DNA from: Rubripirellula lacrimiformis
GTDB lineage: Bacteria > Planctomycetota > Planctomycetia > Pirellulales > Pirellulaceae
Direction of reading: 5' to 3'
Assembly (NCBI RefSeq): GCF_007741535.1
Contig: NZ_CP036525.1
Location: 5,270,001-5,334,000, forward strand
Length of the DNA stretch: 64,000 bases
The first letter of the stretch is position 1. Each line of letters starts with the position of its first letter. Positions 1 through 8,974 of the stretch are shown here, in pieces. A program made the translations under genes and the position numbers. Below the pieces are notes generated by a model. It saw only the letters and a list, made by a program, of their open reading frames with translations, made no database searches and was not told the DNA's origin.

Positions 1-1325
1 GGCGTCGCAGTACAGGATTGCCTCATCAGTGTTTGTAAAAATCCTAGGTTGTTCAATCGATTGAAGTTGTTCACCAGCACGTGCCAAAGCGTTTGGGCCA
101 TTGCTTTCTTCTGGCCACGAACCCGGAACTGATGAAGACCGCGATTACGACATTCCGCGTTGGGAAATTCAGCTATCGATGGACGTCGTCTCAACATCTC
201 CTGCGCCTCGGGTGTCCCCATCCTCTTTCGATACCTCGCCATCGCGTCGCTATCGCCCGGCTTGCTCGCATGGGGATCCTTGCCGTTAGCGACTTGTCTT
301 TTGATGTCCTTCAGTGGACCGTAAACCTCCGTCCCCGCAGCGTCCATCGCTTCGATATCGCTCGCTTTGGTGAACCCGCCGTCGACCAAGTAGTGTGCCG
401 GCGTCACCCCATAGGTGCGGCAGATCGACTCGTACATCGGAAGCATCTCACCTTGATCGCTGCCCTGATTGTCAACGCTCACGCCGACGACAATTCGAGA
501 GTCGCCGTCGCTGGCGAATTGGACGTTATAGGCGGGGCGAAAACCGCCGTCTCCCATCTTCATCCGCGCCGCTTCGGGGTCCGTTGTGGAGGCTCGTGGG
601 GTCGACTTGCTTTTGCGTGATCGTTTCTCTTTACGACGTCGCTCAAGTTCTTTGAGGTTCTCTTGAGCCGCCTTGATACGCTCGAGTCGTTCGTCGGCAG
701 CACGCTTGCGGGCGGCCTGTTCGGCCCGAGTTGCCGCGGCAGCTTCCTCGTCGGATCGCTCGGCGAGTTCCTTTACATAGTCTTCGGCAACCTCTTGCAT
801 CTGTTGGAGCGTCGATTCGGACCGAAACGAACTGCTGCCGGCCGAGGCACGCACCCGCATGCCATCCTGCCCGATGGTATCCAACGTGATCAGTTTTTCG
901 CTCAGCAGCACGGCGATCGAGTCGCTAAGCAACTTCTCGAGATACTCGGCGTTGCCGCTGCGAAAGTCGCTCAGGGTGTGATGATTAACCGTGACATCGC
1001 CGCAGATCCACAGGTAGTGGAAGTCGCGGGTGGTCAAATCGCTCAAACGGCGGGCGCTACTGATCCCTTCGAGCGTTGCGTAGAACCACAGGGCGAAGAG
1101 GATTCGCGGATCGATCGGGGTGCGACCACGACCATCTACTTTCGATTTAATCTTCTCGTAAAGCGGTCCGAGGTCGAGCGATTCGCAGTACTGCCATACC
1201 AAACGAACGCGGTGCTCGCGGGCCACCATCTGGTCAAGCGAATAGAACCGCATCTCAACTTGGCTGCGTTCGGGGCGGTGGGTGCGAGCGGAACCACGCT
1301 GCTGAGCATCGGTTGGAATTTTCAT
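1..1325 (-). mobile_element. IS1182-family transposase, 3' end beyond window
   Basis: The minus strand is open without a stop from ATG 1325 to the window edge (441 codons), so the C-terminus lies outside. The protein starts MKIPTDAQQRG and has an N-terminal DNA-binding/DUF772-like part (VRLVWQYCESLDLGPLYEKI, residues 41-60; DPRILFALWFYATLEGISSA, 72-91). A DDE-type core follows: DGMRVRA at 154-160, a long charged coiled-coil insert around 165-240, VDGGF at 314-318 and AEFPNAE at 385-391. This architecture is typical of IS1182 transposases, usually about 450-530 aa, so little is missing. It probably starts an IS copy inserted upstream of the ribosomal protein genes. I could not define terminal inverted repeats or a target duplication. 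The frame appears intact, so the element may be active. Confidence 0.85.
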
Positions 1326-1670
1326 GCAAATAATTTAGCCCCATGCAGAAATCCAACAAGCCAAAACTCAATTATTCACAGCCTCAGCGGGCCGCGCGTT
1401 TCACAAAAGCGCGCGGGGCGATGCCCACGCGGTCAAACGATGCACATCGAAAACTGATTTTCGTACCACCATTCCGCTGGCAGGGGGGGGAGACCGGCTA
1501 CTACACGTTCCCCCTGGACCACCCAGCCCGGATAACCTTGCTAACCCCGACGACCAGCTTTTCGATAGCAATCTAACAGCACTTCCCATTCCGTTAGGCT
1601 TCCGCTATCTTGCGGGGCTTCCAGCTAGCGGAAAACCAAATTTCACCGATAATGACGGACCGGAACAGCC
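1326..1670. other. Intergenic region between transposase and rpmI
   Basis: This stretch has no convincing coding sequence. It should contain the right end of the IS, the transposase promoter and the promoter of the rpmI-rplT-pheS group. A GC-rich inverted sequence (GCCGCGCG ... CGCGCGGGG) lies near 1390-1420. infC, which often precedes rpmI in bacteria, is absent here, so either it is elsewhere or the IS has separated it from the ribosomal genes. Confidence 0.5.
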
Positions 1671-1892
1671 ATGACCAAGGCTAAAGCAAAAACTAAAGTC
1701 AAGACCCACAAGGGCACCAAGAAGCGTTTCCGACTGAGCGCCAAGGGCAAAGCGATGCACCGCAGCAGCGGTACAAGTCACTTGGCTCAAGCACTCAGCA
1801 GCAAGCGCCGTCGTAACCTGCGTGGCACCACTTCGGTGGACACATGCATGGAAAAGACGATCCAAGCGGCTCTGGCTGGCAACAGCTACTAA
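1671..1892 (+). CDS. rpmI: 50S ribosomal protein bL35
   Basis: A 73-residue basic protein with the bL35 signature KTHKGTKKRFRLSAKGK near residues 11-27 and a Lys/Arg-rich C-terminal half (SSKRRRNLRG). It is a structural component of the large ribosomal subunit. Length is close to the usual 64-70 aa. It is first in a same-strand group with rplT and pheS, the conserved bacterial order after infC. The ATG at 1671 begins a typical MTKAKAKTK N-terminus. Confidence 0.96.
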   Translation: MTKAKAKTKVKTHKGTKKRFRLSAKGKAMHRSSGTSHLAQALSSKRRRNLRGTTSVDTCMEKTIQAALAGNSY

Positions 1893-2036
1893 GACCGCCA
1901 TCGAACCTCGATTTCTTTTTTACTATCCAGGGAATTTGATTTCCCATCCGATTGGGCAAAACTTCGGCACCTTTATCTGTGTCGGGGCCTGAATCGGAAC
2001 ACACGAATGAACTTTCAAAGTTAAGGATCACTAGCG
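1893..2036 (+). promoter_or_regulatory. rpmI-rplT intergenic leader
   Basis: The 144-nt gap between rpmI and rplT is long for this pair. It opens with a small hairpin, ATCGA-ACC-TCGAT, followed by TTCTTTTTT (about 1900-1922), which could attenuate transcription. Further on, GGGAAATTTGATTTCCC-like pairing occurs near 1930-1950. bL20 is known to bind its own mRNA in other bacteria and repress the operon. Whether these short stems form such a leader is inference only. Confidence 0.3.
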
Positions 2037-2426
2037 ATGCGTACCACAACCGGCTCAGCACGTCATAAGAGCAAGAAACGTCTATTCAAGCGAGCCAAGG
2101 GCTTCCGCGGTGGACGTAGCAAGCTGACGCGGACCGTGAAAGAAACGTTGCTCCGCAGTGGTGCCTATGCATTCCGCGATCGCCGCGCCAAGAAGCGTGA
2201 CTTCCGCAAACTTTGGATCATTCGTCTGAACGCCGCCGCTCGCCAACACGACATTCGCTACAGCGAATTCATCTTTGGCTTGAAGCTGGCTGGCATCGAA
2301 TTGGATCGTAAAACGCTATCGGAAATGGCGATTCATGACGAAGCGGGCTTCAAGGACGTTTGCGATGCAGTGAAAGCTGCTCTGGCAACCGCGCCGCAAC
2401 CGAAGCACGCCGAAGCGACCGCCTAA
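2037..2426 (+). CDS. rplT: 50S ribosomal protein bL20
   Basis: A 129-residue protein with the full bL20 family pattern: the basic N-terminal arm TGSARHKSKKRLFKRAKGFR, then SKLTRTVKETLLRSGAYAFRD, the RDFRKLWIIRLNAAAR block and GLKLAGIELDRKTLSEMAIHD. It is essential early in assembly of the large subunit and is an RNA-binding autoregulator in other bacteria. The C-terminus has about ten extra Ala/Pro/Lys-rich residues compared with E. coli. It lies between rpmI and pheS on the same strand. Confidence 0.97.
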   Translation: MRTTTGSARHKSKKRLFKRAKGFRGGRSKLTRTVKETLLRSGAYAFRDRRAKKRDFRKLWIIRLNAAARQHDIRYSEFIFGLKLAGIELDRKTLSEMAIHDEAGFKDVCDAVKAALATAPQPKHAEATA

Positions 2427-2551
2427 ACAGCGTTCACTTCCAACTTCGCCTACGGGCATTCGGGCAACCATGTCGCCCGATCTTCTTTTCAGATCCCTGG
2501 CACCTCGTGCCAGGGCCTCGGTGTTCGTCAGCAAACCAGCGTAAGGCAACC

Positions 2552-3598
2552 ATGTCGCTGAAGGATTTCTTGACCACGCTCGACGATCTCGAACGTGAAG
2601 CGTCAGCCGCTTTCGATGCGGCCGCAGATGCCGATGCCCTGGAAGACGCACGCGTGCGCTACCTAGGTGCCAAGAAGGGCGCGCTGAAAGACGTCCAGAA
2701 GCAAATGGGCGGCATCGACCCGGGCGACCGCAAGGACGCTGGGATGCGACTGAATGCGTTCAAATCCGCGGTGCAGGCCGCCTTCGATGATTCCAAGCAG
2801 CGGCTTGGCGGCGGCGAAGCCGATGGCATCGATCCGACCTTCGACGCCACCCTTCCGGGTATCCGTCCTTCGATCGGACACATCCACCCGATCACGCAAA
2901 CGATTACCCACCTGACCGAGATCATGGGTCGGATGGGATTCGAAGCGGCCGAAGGGCCGGAGGTCGAGGATCCGCACCACAACTTCGTAGCACTGAATAT
3001 TCCCGAAGACCACCCAGCCCGCGATCCGCTGGACAACTTCTATCTGTCCACCGCCGCGTCGCTGGCCGATGGTGCCGTCGCACGCGACCGTGGCATCGAG
3101 GGATCGCAGCTGCTGCGCAGCCAGACCAGCACGGTGCAAATCCGAGTGATGGAAAATCGGCAACCACCGATTCGCATCATCTCGCTTGGCCGCGTCTACC
3201 GTCCCGACGCGCCCGACGCGACCCACTTTCCGATGTTCCACCAGATGGAAGGCCTGCTGGTCGACCGTCACGTCACGATGGCAAACCTGAAGACCGTGCT
3301 GCGTGTCTTCGCCAACAACTACCTTGGCGAAGACGTCGAGATTCGCTTCCGTCCATCTTTTTTTCCATTCACCGAGCCCAGCGTCGAAGTCGACTTTTTC
3401 TGGAACGACGCATGGGTCGAATTCGGTGGCGCTGGAATGATCGACCCGGCCGTGTTTGAAGCGGTCGGCTACGACCCGGAACAAGTCAGCGGATTCGCAT
3501 TCGGACTGGGCGTCGAACGGCTGTGCATGCGACGACATTCGGTCACCGACATCCGTGACCTGTACAGCGGCGACCTGCGTTTCCTGAGCCAGTTCTAG
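2552..3598 (+). CDS. pheS: Phenylalanyl-tRNA synthetase alpha subunit
   Basis: 348 aa, a class II aminoacyl-tRNA synthetase alpha chain that charges tRNA-Phe as an alpha2-beta2 tetramer with PheT. The N-terminal coiled-coil domain (residues 1-90, EDARVRYLGAKKGALKDVQK) is followed by the catalytic core: motif 2 region SLGRVYRPDAPDATHFPMFHQMEG around residues 210-233 and motif 3 GFAFGLGVERL around 314-324. I chose ATG 2552 because MSLKDFLTTL is the natural N-terminus; the frame is open further upstream, overlapping rplT, but that part is not PheS-like. pheT does not follow: the next gene is an Rrf2 regulator on the other strand. Confidence 0.96.
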   Translation: MSLKDFLTTLDDLEREASAAFDAAADADALEDARVRYLGAKKGALKDVQKQMGGIDPGDRKDAGMRLNAFKSAVQAAFDDSKQRLGGGEADGIDPTFDATLPGIRPSIGHIHPITQTITHLTEIMGRMGFEAAEGPEVEDPHHNFVALNIPEDHPARDPLDNFYLSTAASLADGAVARDRGIEGSQLLRSQTSTVQIRVMENRQPPIRIISLGRVYRPDAPDATHFPMFHQMEGLLVDRHVTMANLKTVLRVFANNYLGEDVEIRFRPSFFPFTEPSVEVDFFWNDAWVEFGGAGMIDPAVFEAVGYDPEQVSGFAFGLGVERLCMRRHSVTDIRDLYSGDLRFLSQF

Positions 3599-3755
3599 AA
3601 CCGCACGCCCACCTCGATCACGCGTCCAGATCTACCGATCCAAACGAACTGGATTTCGCCAGAAATCTACTCACCGACGCTGAACGCGGAATCCTGGCAA
3701 CATCCGCTGGCCGCCCAAGCCAATCGTGGCTGACGCACTTGCGCTTCACCAAGCA

Positions 3756-4175
3756 CTACGATTCACAAAGCGGAATGACCGGATTGGTGGAACCGAGCAA
3801 ATCCTTGATCGTGACGCCGGCAAACGCAGCCTCGGTCGCCGCGTAAGCCTTGTCCAGCTCGGCATGCAAGGGACACAGCGACTTGTGTGACTTCAGCCCC
3901 AACGGGCAGGAACGAATGCGTTCCAAGGGGCTGACCGCATTGATCACGTCCAGAATTGTCAATCTTTCGATCGGCTGATCCAGTTCGTAGCCGCCACCGG
4001 GGCCAGGACGCGAGCGTACCAAACCGGCCGCCGTCAGATCCTGCAACACGCGAGTCAGGTAACGCCGTGGCACCTTGGTATGCTCGGCCAGCACGTCAGC
4101 CGATGTGGGCTGATCCAATCGAGTGCCCATGCAGGCAACAGACCGCAGTGCGTATTCGGCGGTTTTCGACAACAT
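3756..4175 (-). CDS. Rrf2-family transcriptional regulator
   Basis: 139 aa, the usual Rrf2 size. The N-terminal winged helix is [17 protein letters not shown] with recognition region [21 protein letters not shown] and wing [13 protein letters not shown] (residues 35-70). The C-terminal half has Cys90 and Cys101 in the segment where IscR, NsrR and RirA carry three Fe-S ligating cysteines. One ligand seems missing from the classical spacing, so the cofactor is uncertain; additional cysteines are at 15 and 137. It is divergent from the heme protein at 4312 with about 136 bp between start codons, which makes that gene its obvious candidate target. A redox, nitrosative or iron signal is plausible but inferred. 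Confidence 0.88.
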   Translation of the reverse strand: MLSKTAEYALRSVACMGTRLDQPTSADVLAEHTKVPRRYLTRVLQDLTAAGLVRSRPGPGGGYELDQPIERLTILDVINAVSPLERIRSCPLGLKSHKSLCPLHAELDKAYAATEAAFAGVTIKDLLGSTNPVIPLCES

Positions 4176-4311
4176 TCAAAGATCCAGGTGACGGCAACAA
4201 TAAACCCAATTTGCGAGCCCACCGATCATACACCTTGTCATGCATGTTTCGAGGACCTACCCTTAGGGGTGCAGATTGAGTCTAACCAGCCTACGGAAAA
4301 TCGGCAACGCG

Positions 4312-5646
4312 ATGCTTTTGACACCCGCCCCTCAAACCCACTCCGCCGCGTCTGCCCTGCCCCCTTCCAGGCGGGTCACCGCAGGAATCGTCGCCACGAT
4401 GACGTTGGCATTCACCACGCTGCTGCAGGCCCAGGGCACCGATTTCGAGCAACCACCGATTGACTACACGGGGGCTGCGACAACGGACGCGGTGTGGCAA
4501 CTGGACCAACGCCTATCGGCTGGCGAGGCCGAACTGGATTACGAAGACAACTTTGGCTACCTACGGTCGGCGTTGTCGGCTCTCGAGGTGCCCATCGCTT
4601 CCCAGACATTGGTGTTCTCGAAAACATCCCTGCAATTGCACCGCATCTCGCCGCGTCGACCTCGGGCGCTGTATTTCAACGATGACGTTTACGTTGGGTA
4701 TTGCCAGAACGGGGACGTCCTAGAGTTTGCGGTCACCGACCCGAAACAGGGTGCAATTTTTTACACTTTGGCGCAAGACGCCGACCAGCAACCCAAGTTC
4801 GTTCGCGACCGCGGACAGTGTTTGGCCTGCCATGCCAATACGCGAACCCAGAATGTACCGGGCTACTTGGTCCGCAGCGTGTTTCCGGATGCATCGGGAC
4901 GTCCCAAACTGAGCAGCGGAACATTCGTGACGGACCAAACCAGTCCATTCCACGAACGATGGGGTGGCTGGTACGTGACGGGCAAACACGGTTCGATGCG
5001 TCACATGGGCAACACGATTGCCACCGATGACGAAACCACATTTGACCGCGACCCGGGCGCCAATGTGATCGACCTGAACGATCGGTTCAGCACCGACAAT
5101 TATCTGACACCGCACAGCGATTTGGTGGCGTTGATGGTGCTGGAACACCAAACGCAGATGCACAATGCGATCGCCGCAGCGAACTACGAAACTCGTCGCG
5201 CACTGCACCAGTCCTACCAAATGAACGAACTACTGGATCGCCCCAAGGGGCACATCAGCGACAGCGCCAATCGGCGGATCGATTCCTCGGTGGATCGAGT
5301 GCTGGAACACTTGCTGATGTGCGACGAGTTCCCGCTGACCGATCCCGTCTCTGGCACCAGCGACTTTGCGAAAGAGTTTGAAGACCGCGGCCCGCGGGAT
5401 TCCCAGGGCCGATCGTTGCGTCAATTGGATTTGACCACACGGCTGTTCCGATACCCATGCAGCTACCTGATCTATTCGGATGCCTTCGCCGCGCTTCCGC
5501 CGGAATGCCGATCAAGAGTGATGGCCAAATTGGACCAGATCCTATCCGGCCAGGACGCCCCGGACCAATACACGCACCTGAGTCCGCAGATGCGAAAAGA
5601 GATTCGCGAAATCCTAGCGGACACGCTCGATTTGCCCGGCGTCTAG
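4312..5646 (+). CDS. Exported single-heme c-type cytochrome-like protein
   Basis: 444 aa from ATG 4312; the frame also opens at a TTG at 4276, but MLLTPAPQ... gives a compact signal sequence with hydrophobic core TAGIVATMTLAFTTLL. One CLACH heme-binding motif lies at about residues 170-174, followed by NVPGYLVRSVFPDASGRPKL and several Met/His-rich stretches (GKHGSMRHMGN) that could supply a sixth ligand. The rest resembles no domain I can name, although similar planctomycete hypothetical proteins with one CxxCH exist as far as I recall. Likely periplasmic electron transfer or peroxidase-like. Control by the divergent Rrf2 protein is inferred. Confidence 0.7.
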   Translation: MLLTPAPQTHSAASALPPSRRVTAGIVATMTLAFTTLLQAQGTDFEQPPIDYTGAATTDAVWQLDQRLSAGEAELDYEDNFGYLRSALSALEVPIASQTLVFSKTSLQLHRISPRRPRALYFNDDVYVGYCQNGDVLEFAVTDPKQGAIFYTLAQDADQQPKFVRDRGQCLACHANTRTQNVPGYLVRSVFPDASGRPKLSSGTFVTDQTSPFHERWGGWYVTGKHGSMRHMGNTIATDDETTFDRDPGANVIDLNDRFSTDNYLTPHSDLVALMVLEHQTQMHNAIAAANYETRRALHQSYQMNELLDRPKGHISDSANRRIDSSVDRVLEHLLMCDEFPLTDPVSGTSDFAKEFEDRGPRDSQGRSLRQLDLTTRLFRYPCSYLIYSDAFAALPPECRSRVMAKLDQILSGQDAPDQYTHLSPQMRKEIREILADTLDLPGV

Positions 5647-5663
5647 CATGCCCCCGCAGCGAA

Positions 5664-5763
5664 GTAGGCCGGATCAAGGAGCGCAGCGACGCGGATCCGG
5701 CAAGCGTGCAGGCTAGGTACCGCGAAGAAATGCCGGATCAGCGCTTCGCTTGATTCGGCCTAC
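5664..5763. repeat. Palindromic dispersed repeat, solitary copy
   Basis: A 100-bp element whose ends are inverted copies: GTAGGCCGGATCAAGGAGCG at the left and the complement of GTAGGCCGAATCAAGCGAAG at the right, each arm continuing to a GATCCGGCA or TGCCGGATC inner boundary. The same element occurs five more times at 24839-25877. The centre (about 5704-5733) differs from the other copies. It lies between the convergent ends of the heme protein gene and the minus-strand ORF at 5760, and supplies the stop codon of the latter. Confidence 0.85.
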
Positions 5764-6092
5764 AGATGGGTGGGTAGAAACCGCTTTTGCTCGCCCTCTA
5801 CGATCGGCGACGGCGGGTCGATCCATGGCACCGCATCGCCTGCGGCTAGATGCGACTGAACAGCCTGCTTGAACTGGGGGACCAGCTTGGACAAGGCCGC
5901 ACGCTCGGTCGCAGCTTCCACCGTGATGCCTGGCAAATTGGCAACTCGGGCGACCACGCCTCCGGTCGGGTTCGAACGCACGTAGACGATGCATCCGAAC
6001 GAAGGCACATCCGCCGGCTGTTCCCCGATGGGCAGTGAACCGCTCGGTGATGGCGATGGCGGTTGTTTCGGAGATGGATCTTGATCAGTCAC
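5760..6092 (-). CDS. Small HicB-like protein of unknown function
   Basis: 110 aa. The N-terminal 30 residues are Pro/Ser-rich and probably disordered. The core YVRSNPTGGVVARVANLPGITVEAATERAALSKLVPQFKQAV resembles the HicB partial RNase-H-like fold, with a beta strand, a LPGI turn and a helix. No HicA-like toxin lies beside it, so it may be one of the solitary HicB-fold proteins common in planctomycetes. Its stop codon TAG is formed by the first bases of the palindromic repeat at 5664-5763, so its original C-terminus may have been altered by the repeat. Function unknown. Confidence 0.55.
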   Translation of the reverse strand: MTDQDPSPKQPPSPSPSGSLPIGEQPADVPSFGCIVYVRSNPTGGVVARVANLPGITVEAATERAALSKLVPQFKQAVQSHLAAGDAVPWIDPPSPIVEGEQKRFLPTHL

Positions 6093-6338
6093 GCGGCAGT
6101 ATCCGGTTCACGCAGTTCAAAGTCATTGGAAGCTGATCCGAATCATCCCTCCGCCGGACCGCCCATGCAAGCCACGCAGCAAGCGGGCCGCAGCTAACCG
6201 ACTGACCTGCCGCCGGCGACTCCGTCGGCTGACCTGGAACCCCGGAACGATCACGCTTGGATCGTTGGCCTGGACCTCGTTGACCACCATTCGCATGCCG
6301 CGGGGATGCACCGCGGAATCATCCAGTTCCCCAGACGA

Positions 6339-7478
6339 CTACCTTGGCTTGGATGCCAAGGAACGTTGCTTGCGGACGTGTCGGGGTGGAATGATGTCCG
6401 TGGCCAACCCTAGAACGCCGAACAATCGGATGGTGTAGTAGTTGATGTCGATCTCCCACCACCGGTGTTGGACCGACGCGCTCGATGGATCCGCGTGGTG
6501 GTTATTGTGCCAGCCTTCGCCCGCGGTCAGCAGCGTAACAAACCAGTTGTTGCGGCTATCGTCGGTCGTATCGTAGTTGCGGTAACCAAAAACGTGGGTC
6601 AGCGAATTCACAGCCCAGGTGATGTGCCACACCCAAACGGTTCGCAGAATCACGCCCCACACGAACAGGCTAGCAGCCATTCGGTAGGCTTCCGGCGTGT
6701 TCCCATAGATCGCCAAACAAGCCAAGTTTGCGACGATGGCATACAGGATTGCGTGGCCAAAGTAAAAGATCCCAGCGGCCACCGGCAACTTTTCCAACCA
6801 CCGATAATACGGGTCGGCCAAGATGTCTTTGGCGTACTTTTCGTACATCGCGTAGGTGGCCAACGGAGTTCGCGTCTCGTGCACCAACCATTGCACGTGT
6901 GCCCATAGAAAGCTGATTCGCGGCGAATGCGGATCTTCGTGGTGGTCAGAATGCGAGTGGTGCATGCGGTGCCAGGCGACCCAGTGGGCTGGCGTTTCCT
7001 GCGCTGTACACATCGCCAAGGTTACCAGCGAACGTTCGAACCAACGCGGCGACTTGAAACTGCGATGCGACAACAGACGATGGTATCCGATGGGGATCGC
7101 CATTTGACCGAACGCGACCACGCCGATCAGAAACGCTGCGACTCCCGCCCAAGAGAAAAAGAAGGGCAGCACGGCCAACAACGCCAAAGCGTGCAGCGCA
7201 ATGAAAAAGACCAGATAGTCTTTGCGAACCGCGGATTTCGTATGACCTTCGGGAGTCAGCTTTTCTCGCTGCCGGCCCTTCGGCGCAGGCACCACCGATT
7301 CACTGCCCCCCGTTGGTTCACCATCGATTAAATCAACGCGCGAACCACCAGACTCGACAACTTGTCTAGATCGTTCAAGCGGACTGGCCAGCACCGATGC
7401 GACGTCATCCGAGTGGTCAGCTAGGTTCGATTCTGTCGACAGCTTCTTTGCCTCGATGGTCATCTTGACTCCGCTCAT
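6339..7478 (-). CDS. Acyl-CoA/acyl-lipid delta-9-type desaturase
   Basis: 379 aa membrane diiron fatty acid desaturase. Three histidine boxes are present: HRLLSH, HRMHHSHSDHHEDPHS and GWHNNHH, as in delta-9 desaturases (stearoyl-CoA desaturase/OLE1 type). Four hydrophobic segments flank them (for example FFIALHALALLAVLPFFF and GVAAFLIGVVAFGQMA). A 70-residue hydrophilic N-terminal extension precedes the first membrane segment. I prefer ATG 7478 because AGAGGA lies seven bases upstream; the frame opens at ATG 7529 without a good ribosome site. It would introduce a cis double bond into membrane acyl chains and adjust membrane fluidity. The electron donor is not encoded here. Confidence 0.92.
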   Translation of the reverse strand: MSGVKMTIEAKKLSTESNLADHSDDVASVLASPLERSRQVVESGGSRVDLIDGEPTGGSESVVPAPKGRQREKLTPEGHTKSAVRKDYLVFFIALHALALLAVLPFFFSWAGVAAFLIGVVAFGQMAIPIGYHRLLSHRSFKSPRWFERSLVTLAMCTAQETPAHWVAWHRMHHSHSDHHEDPHSPRISFLWAHVQWLVHETRTPLATYAMYEKYAKDILADPYYRWLEKLPVAAGIFYFGHAILYAIVANLACLAIYGNTPEAYRMAASLFVWGVILRTVWVWHITWAVNSLTHVFGYRNYDTTDDSRNNWFVTLLTAGEGWHNNHHADPSSASVQHRWWEIDINYYTIRLFGVLGLATDIIPPRHVRKQRSLASKPR

Positions 7479-7869
7479 CCTGAATCCTCTAACGGTTTTT
7501 GTTCGACTGCGAGCGATATTTATGGGCATCTACGACAGAATTCCGAAACCCTGATCATCTGACCACGCACTCGATGGCCCCCCAACATACCGATCAGCGG
7601 TCGATCCAAGCAGGGGCGAATTCCGAGTTTTGTGCGTTGGGGCCGATGTTTCGCGAGCTGGGTCTTGCCCAACACATCCAATCGCTAAAACTTTACGAAC
7701 GAAGAAACATCACCCGGCGCCGTAGCACAGCGGCTCTGAACACCGACCGATTTGATCGCTAAACTCCCTGACCGCCGCGCCGCGAATCAACGCACCGATT
7801 GCCATTTCGACTTCGTGATTCGACTCCCTGCCCTCCACCTCCATATCCCTACCTACGACTTCGAGAACC
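7479..7869. other. Divergent intergenic region (desaturase / KaiC-like)
   Basis: 391 bp between the divergently transcribed desaturase and KaiC-like genes. Small open frames occur but none has recognisable protein character or a good ribosome site. It presumably holds both promoters; I could not pick out confident -35/-10 boxes. Confidence 0.5.
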
Positions 7870-8748
7870 ATGACCGAACGACTTCAAACAGGATCGCCCG
7901 CTCTGGATTCGATGTTGGGAGGCGGACTGCTGCCGGGCACCTTGACCGTCGTTTTGGGAGCGACAGGAATCGGGAAGACTCAGTTGGGCGTCACATTCGC
8001 CAATCACGGACTGGCCCAGGAAGGCGAACGAGGCGTGTTTTTTGACTTGACGTCCCGAGGCGACTCGCAGAACCACCGCGATTATGCGAAACGAATCTGC
8101 GATTGGGATCTGCAGGAATCCCCCGTCGCGGACCGCGTCAATCTGGATGCCGTTTGGGATCGCGACCAAGCTCGCCGCGACAGCATGCACCTGTTCCGTG
8201 ACGCCGGGCGGCGGGTCACCGCATCGGACATGGACGCCGATGGTTGGCGCCGATGGAAGTACGAACAAGCCAAAAAACTAGATCAAGCGATCGCATTCTT
8301 CTACAGCAACTTTGTCCATGGTGTTCGCCGCACGGTGATCGATGGGATCGAACCGACCGACCGAGCGGCCGAGTCGATCCAGTTCGAACTATTCGAGTAC
8401 GTTTATCAACAGATCGTTCGCAAGGAACATGATTGGTTGGCCCGCGATTTGTTTCGAGTCGGTTTTCGTGAAAATGCTGAACGGATCGACGCTGCCGCCT
8501 ACGACCACACCAAGATCGGTTGCGTGTTGTTGGCGACCAGCCGCGAGGTCATGCTGGACGACCTGATCTCTCGACCAATCGAGAGTGGCGACGTCCTTTC
8601 GAACGCCAACACGATCATCTTGATGGGCAAGACACGCCAGGGAAACCAGATGGGCCGCGCACTGTGCGTCGCCAAACACCGCGGCAGCGCCTGCGACGAA
8701 TCGATCGTCCCGTTCCAGATCGAAGCCGATGGCCTCAAGATTGGTTGA
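7870..8748 (+). CDS. KaiC/RecA-superfamily ATPase
   Basis: 292 aa. The N-terminus [35 protein letters not shown] is the KaiC/RadA pattern, with Walker A GATGIGKT at residues 30-37. A Walker B-like strand is TVIDGIEP near 155-163. A second hydrophobic strand, GCVLLATSR (around 218), and [10 protein letters not shown] (around 250) fit the RecA fold. It is a single-domain protein, half the size of cyanobacterial KaiC. Such proteins act as ATP-dependent regulatory or signalling modules, but the specific role here is unknown. It precedes two secretion/pilus-type ATPase genes on the same strand, 226 bp upstream of the first. Confidence 0.75.
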   Translation: MTERLQTGSPALDSMLGGGLLPGTLTVVLGATGIGKTQLGVTFANHGLAQEGERGVFFDLTSRGDSQNHRDYAKRICDWDLQESPVADRVNLDAVWDRDQARRDSMHLFRDAGRRVTASDMDADGWRRWKYEQAKKLDQAIAFFYSNFVHGVRRTVIDGIEPTDRAAESIQFELFEYVYQQIVRKEHDWLARDLFRVGFRENAERIDAAAYDHTKIGCVLLATSREVMLDDLISRPIESGDVLSNANTIILMGKTRQGNQMGRALCVAKHRGSACDESIVPFQIEADGLKIG

Positions 8749-8974
8749 TCGATCGATCCGGTGGCCACGTCCCGAAATCGGAGGATCCATCCCAAACCCT
8801 GGATAATTGCAGTCGGAGCAGTCGGATCGGAACAGTTGCACCGATTCTGCGGTGACGAACCTGCGACACCGTGGGCTAGGTCCGATGTCGGGTCTCGCTA
8901 TGGTCGGCGGTTTGCCTAGAATATGGGTCGGTCTCATTGCGGTCCGACCTACTTCTCGATTCATTCAGGCACCC

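Noticed and set aside
663-1457. Long plus-strand ORFs opposite the transposase
   Set aside because: They share codon register with the transposase in antisense and have no protein character; the minus-strand frame encodes a clear IS1182 transposase.
2360-2551. N-terminal extension of PheS
   Set aside because: It overlaps rplT in another frame and is not PheS-like; MSLKDFLTTL at 2552 is the natural start.
6123-6311. 62-codon minus-strand ORF after the desaturase
   Set aside because: Arg-rich, no ribosome site, GTG start, no recognisable motif; recorded only as an in-frame continuation.
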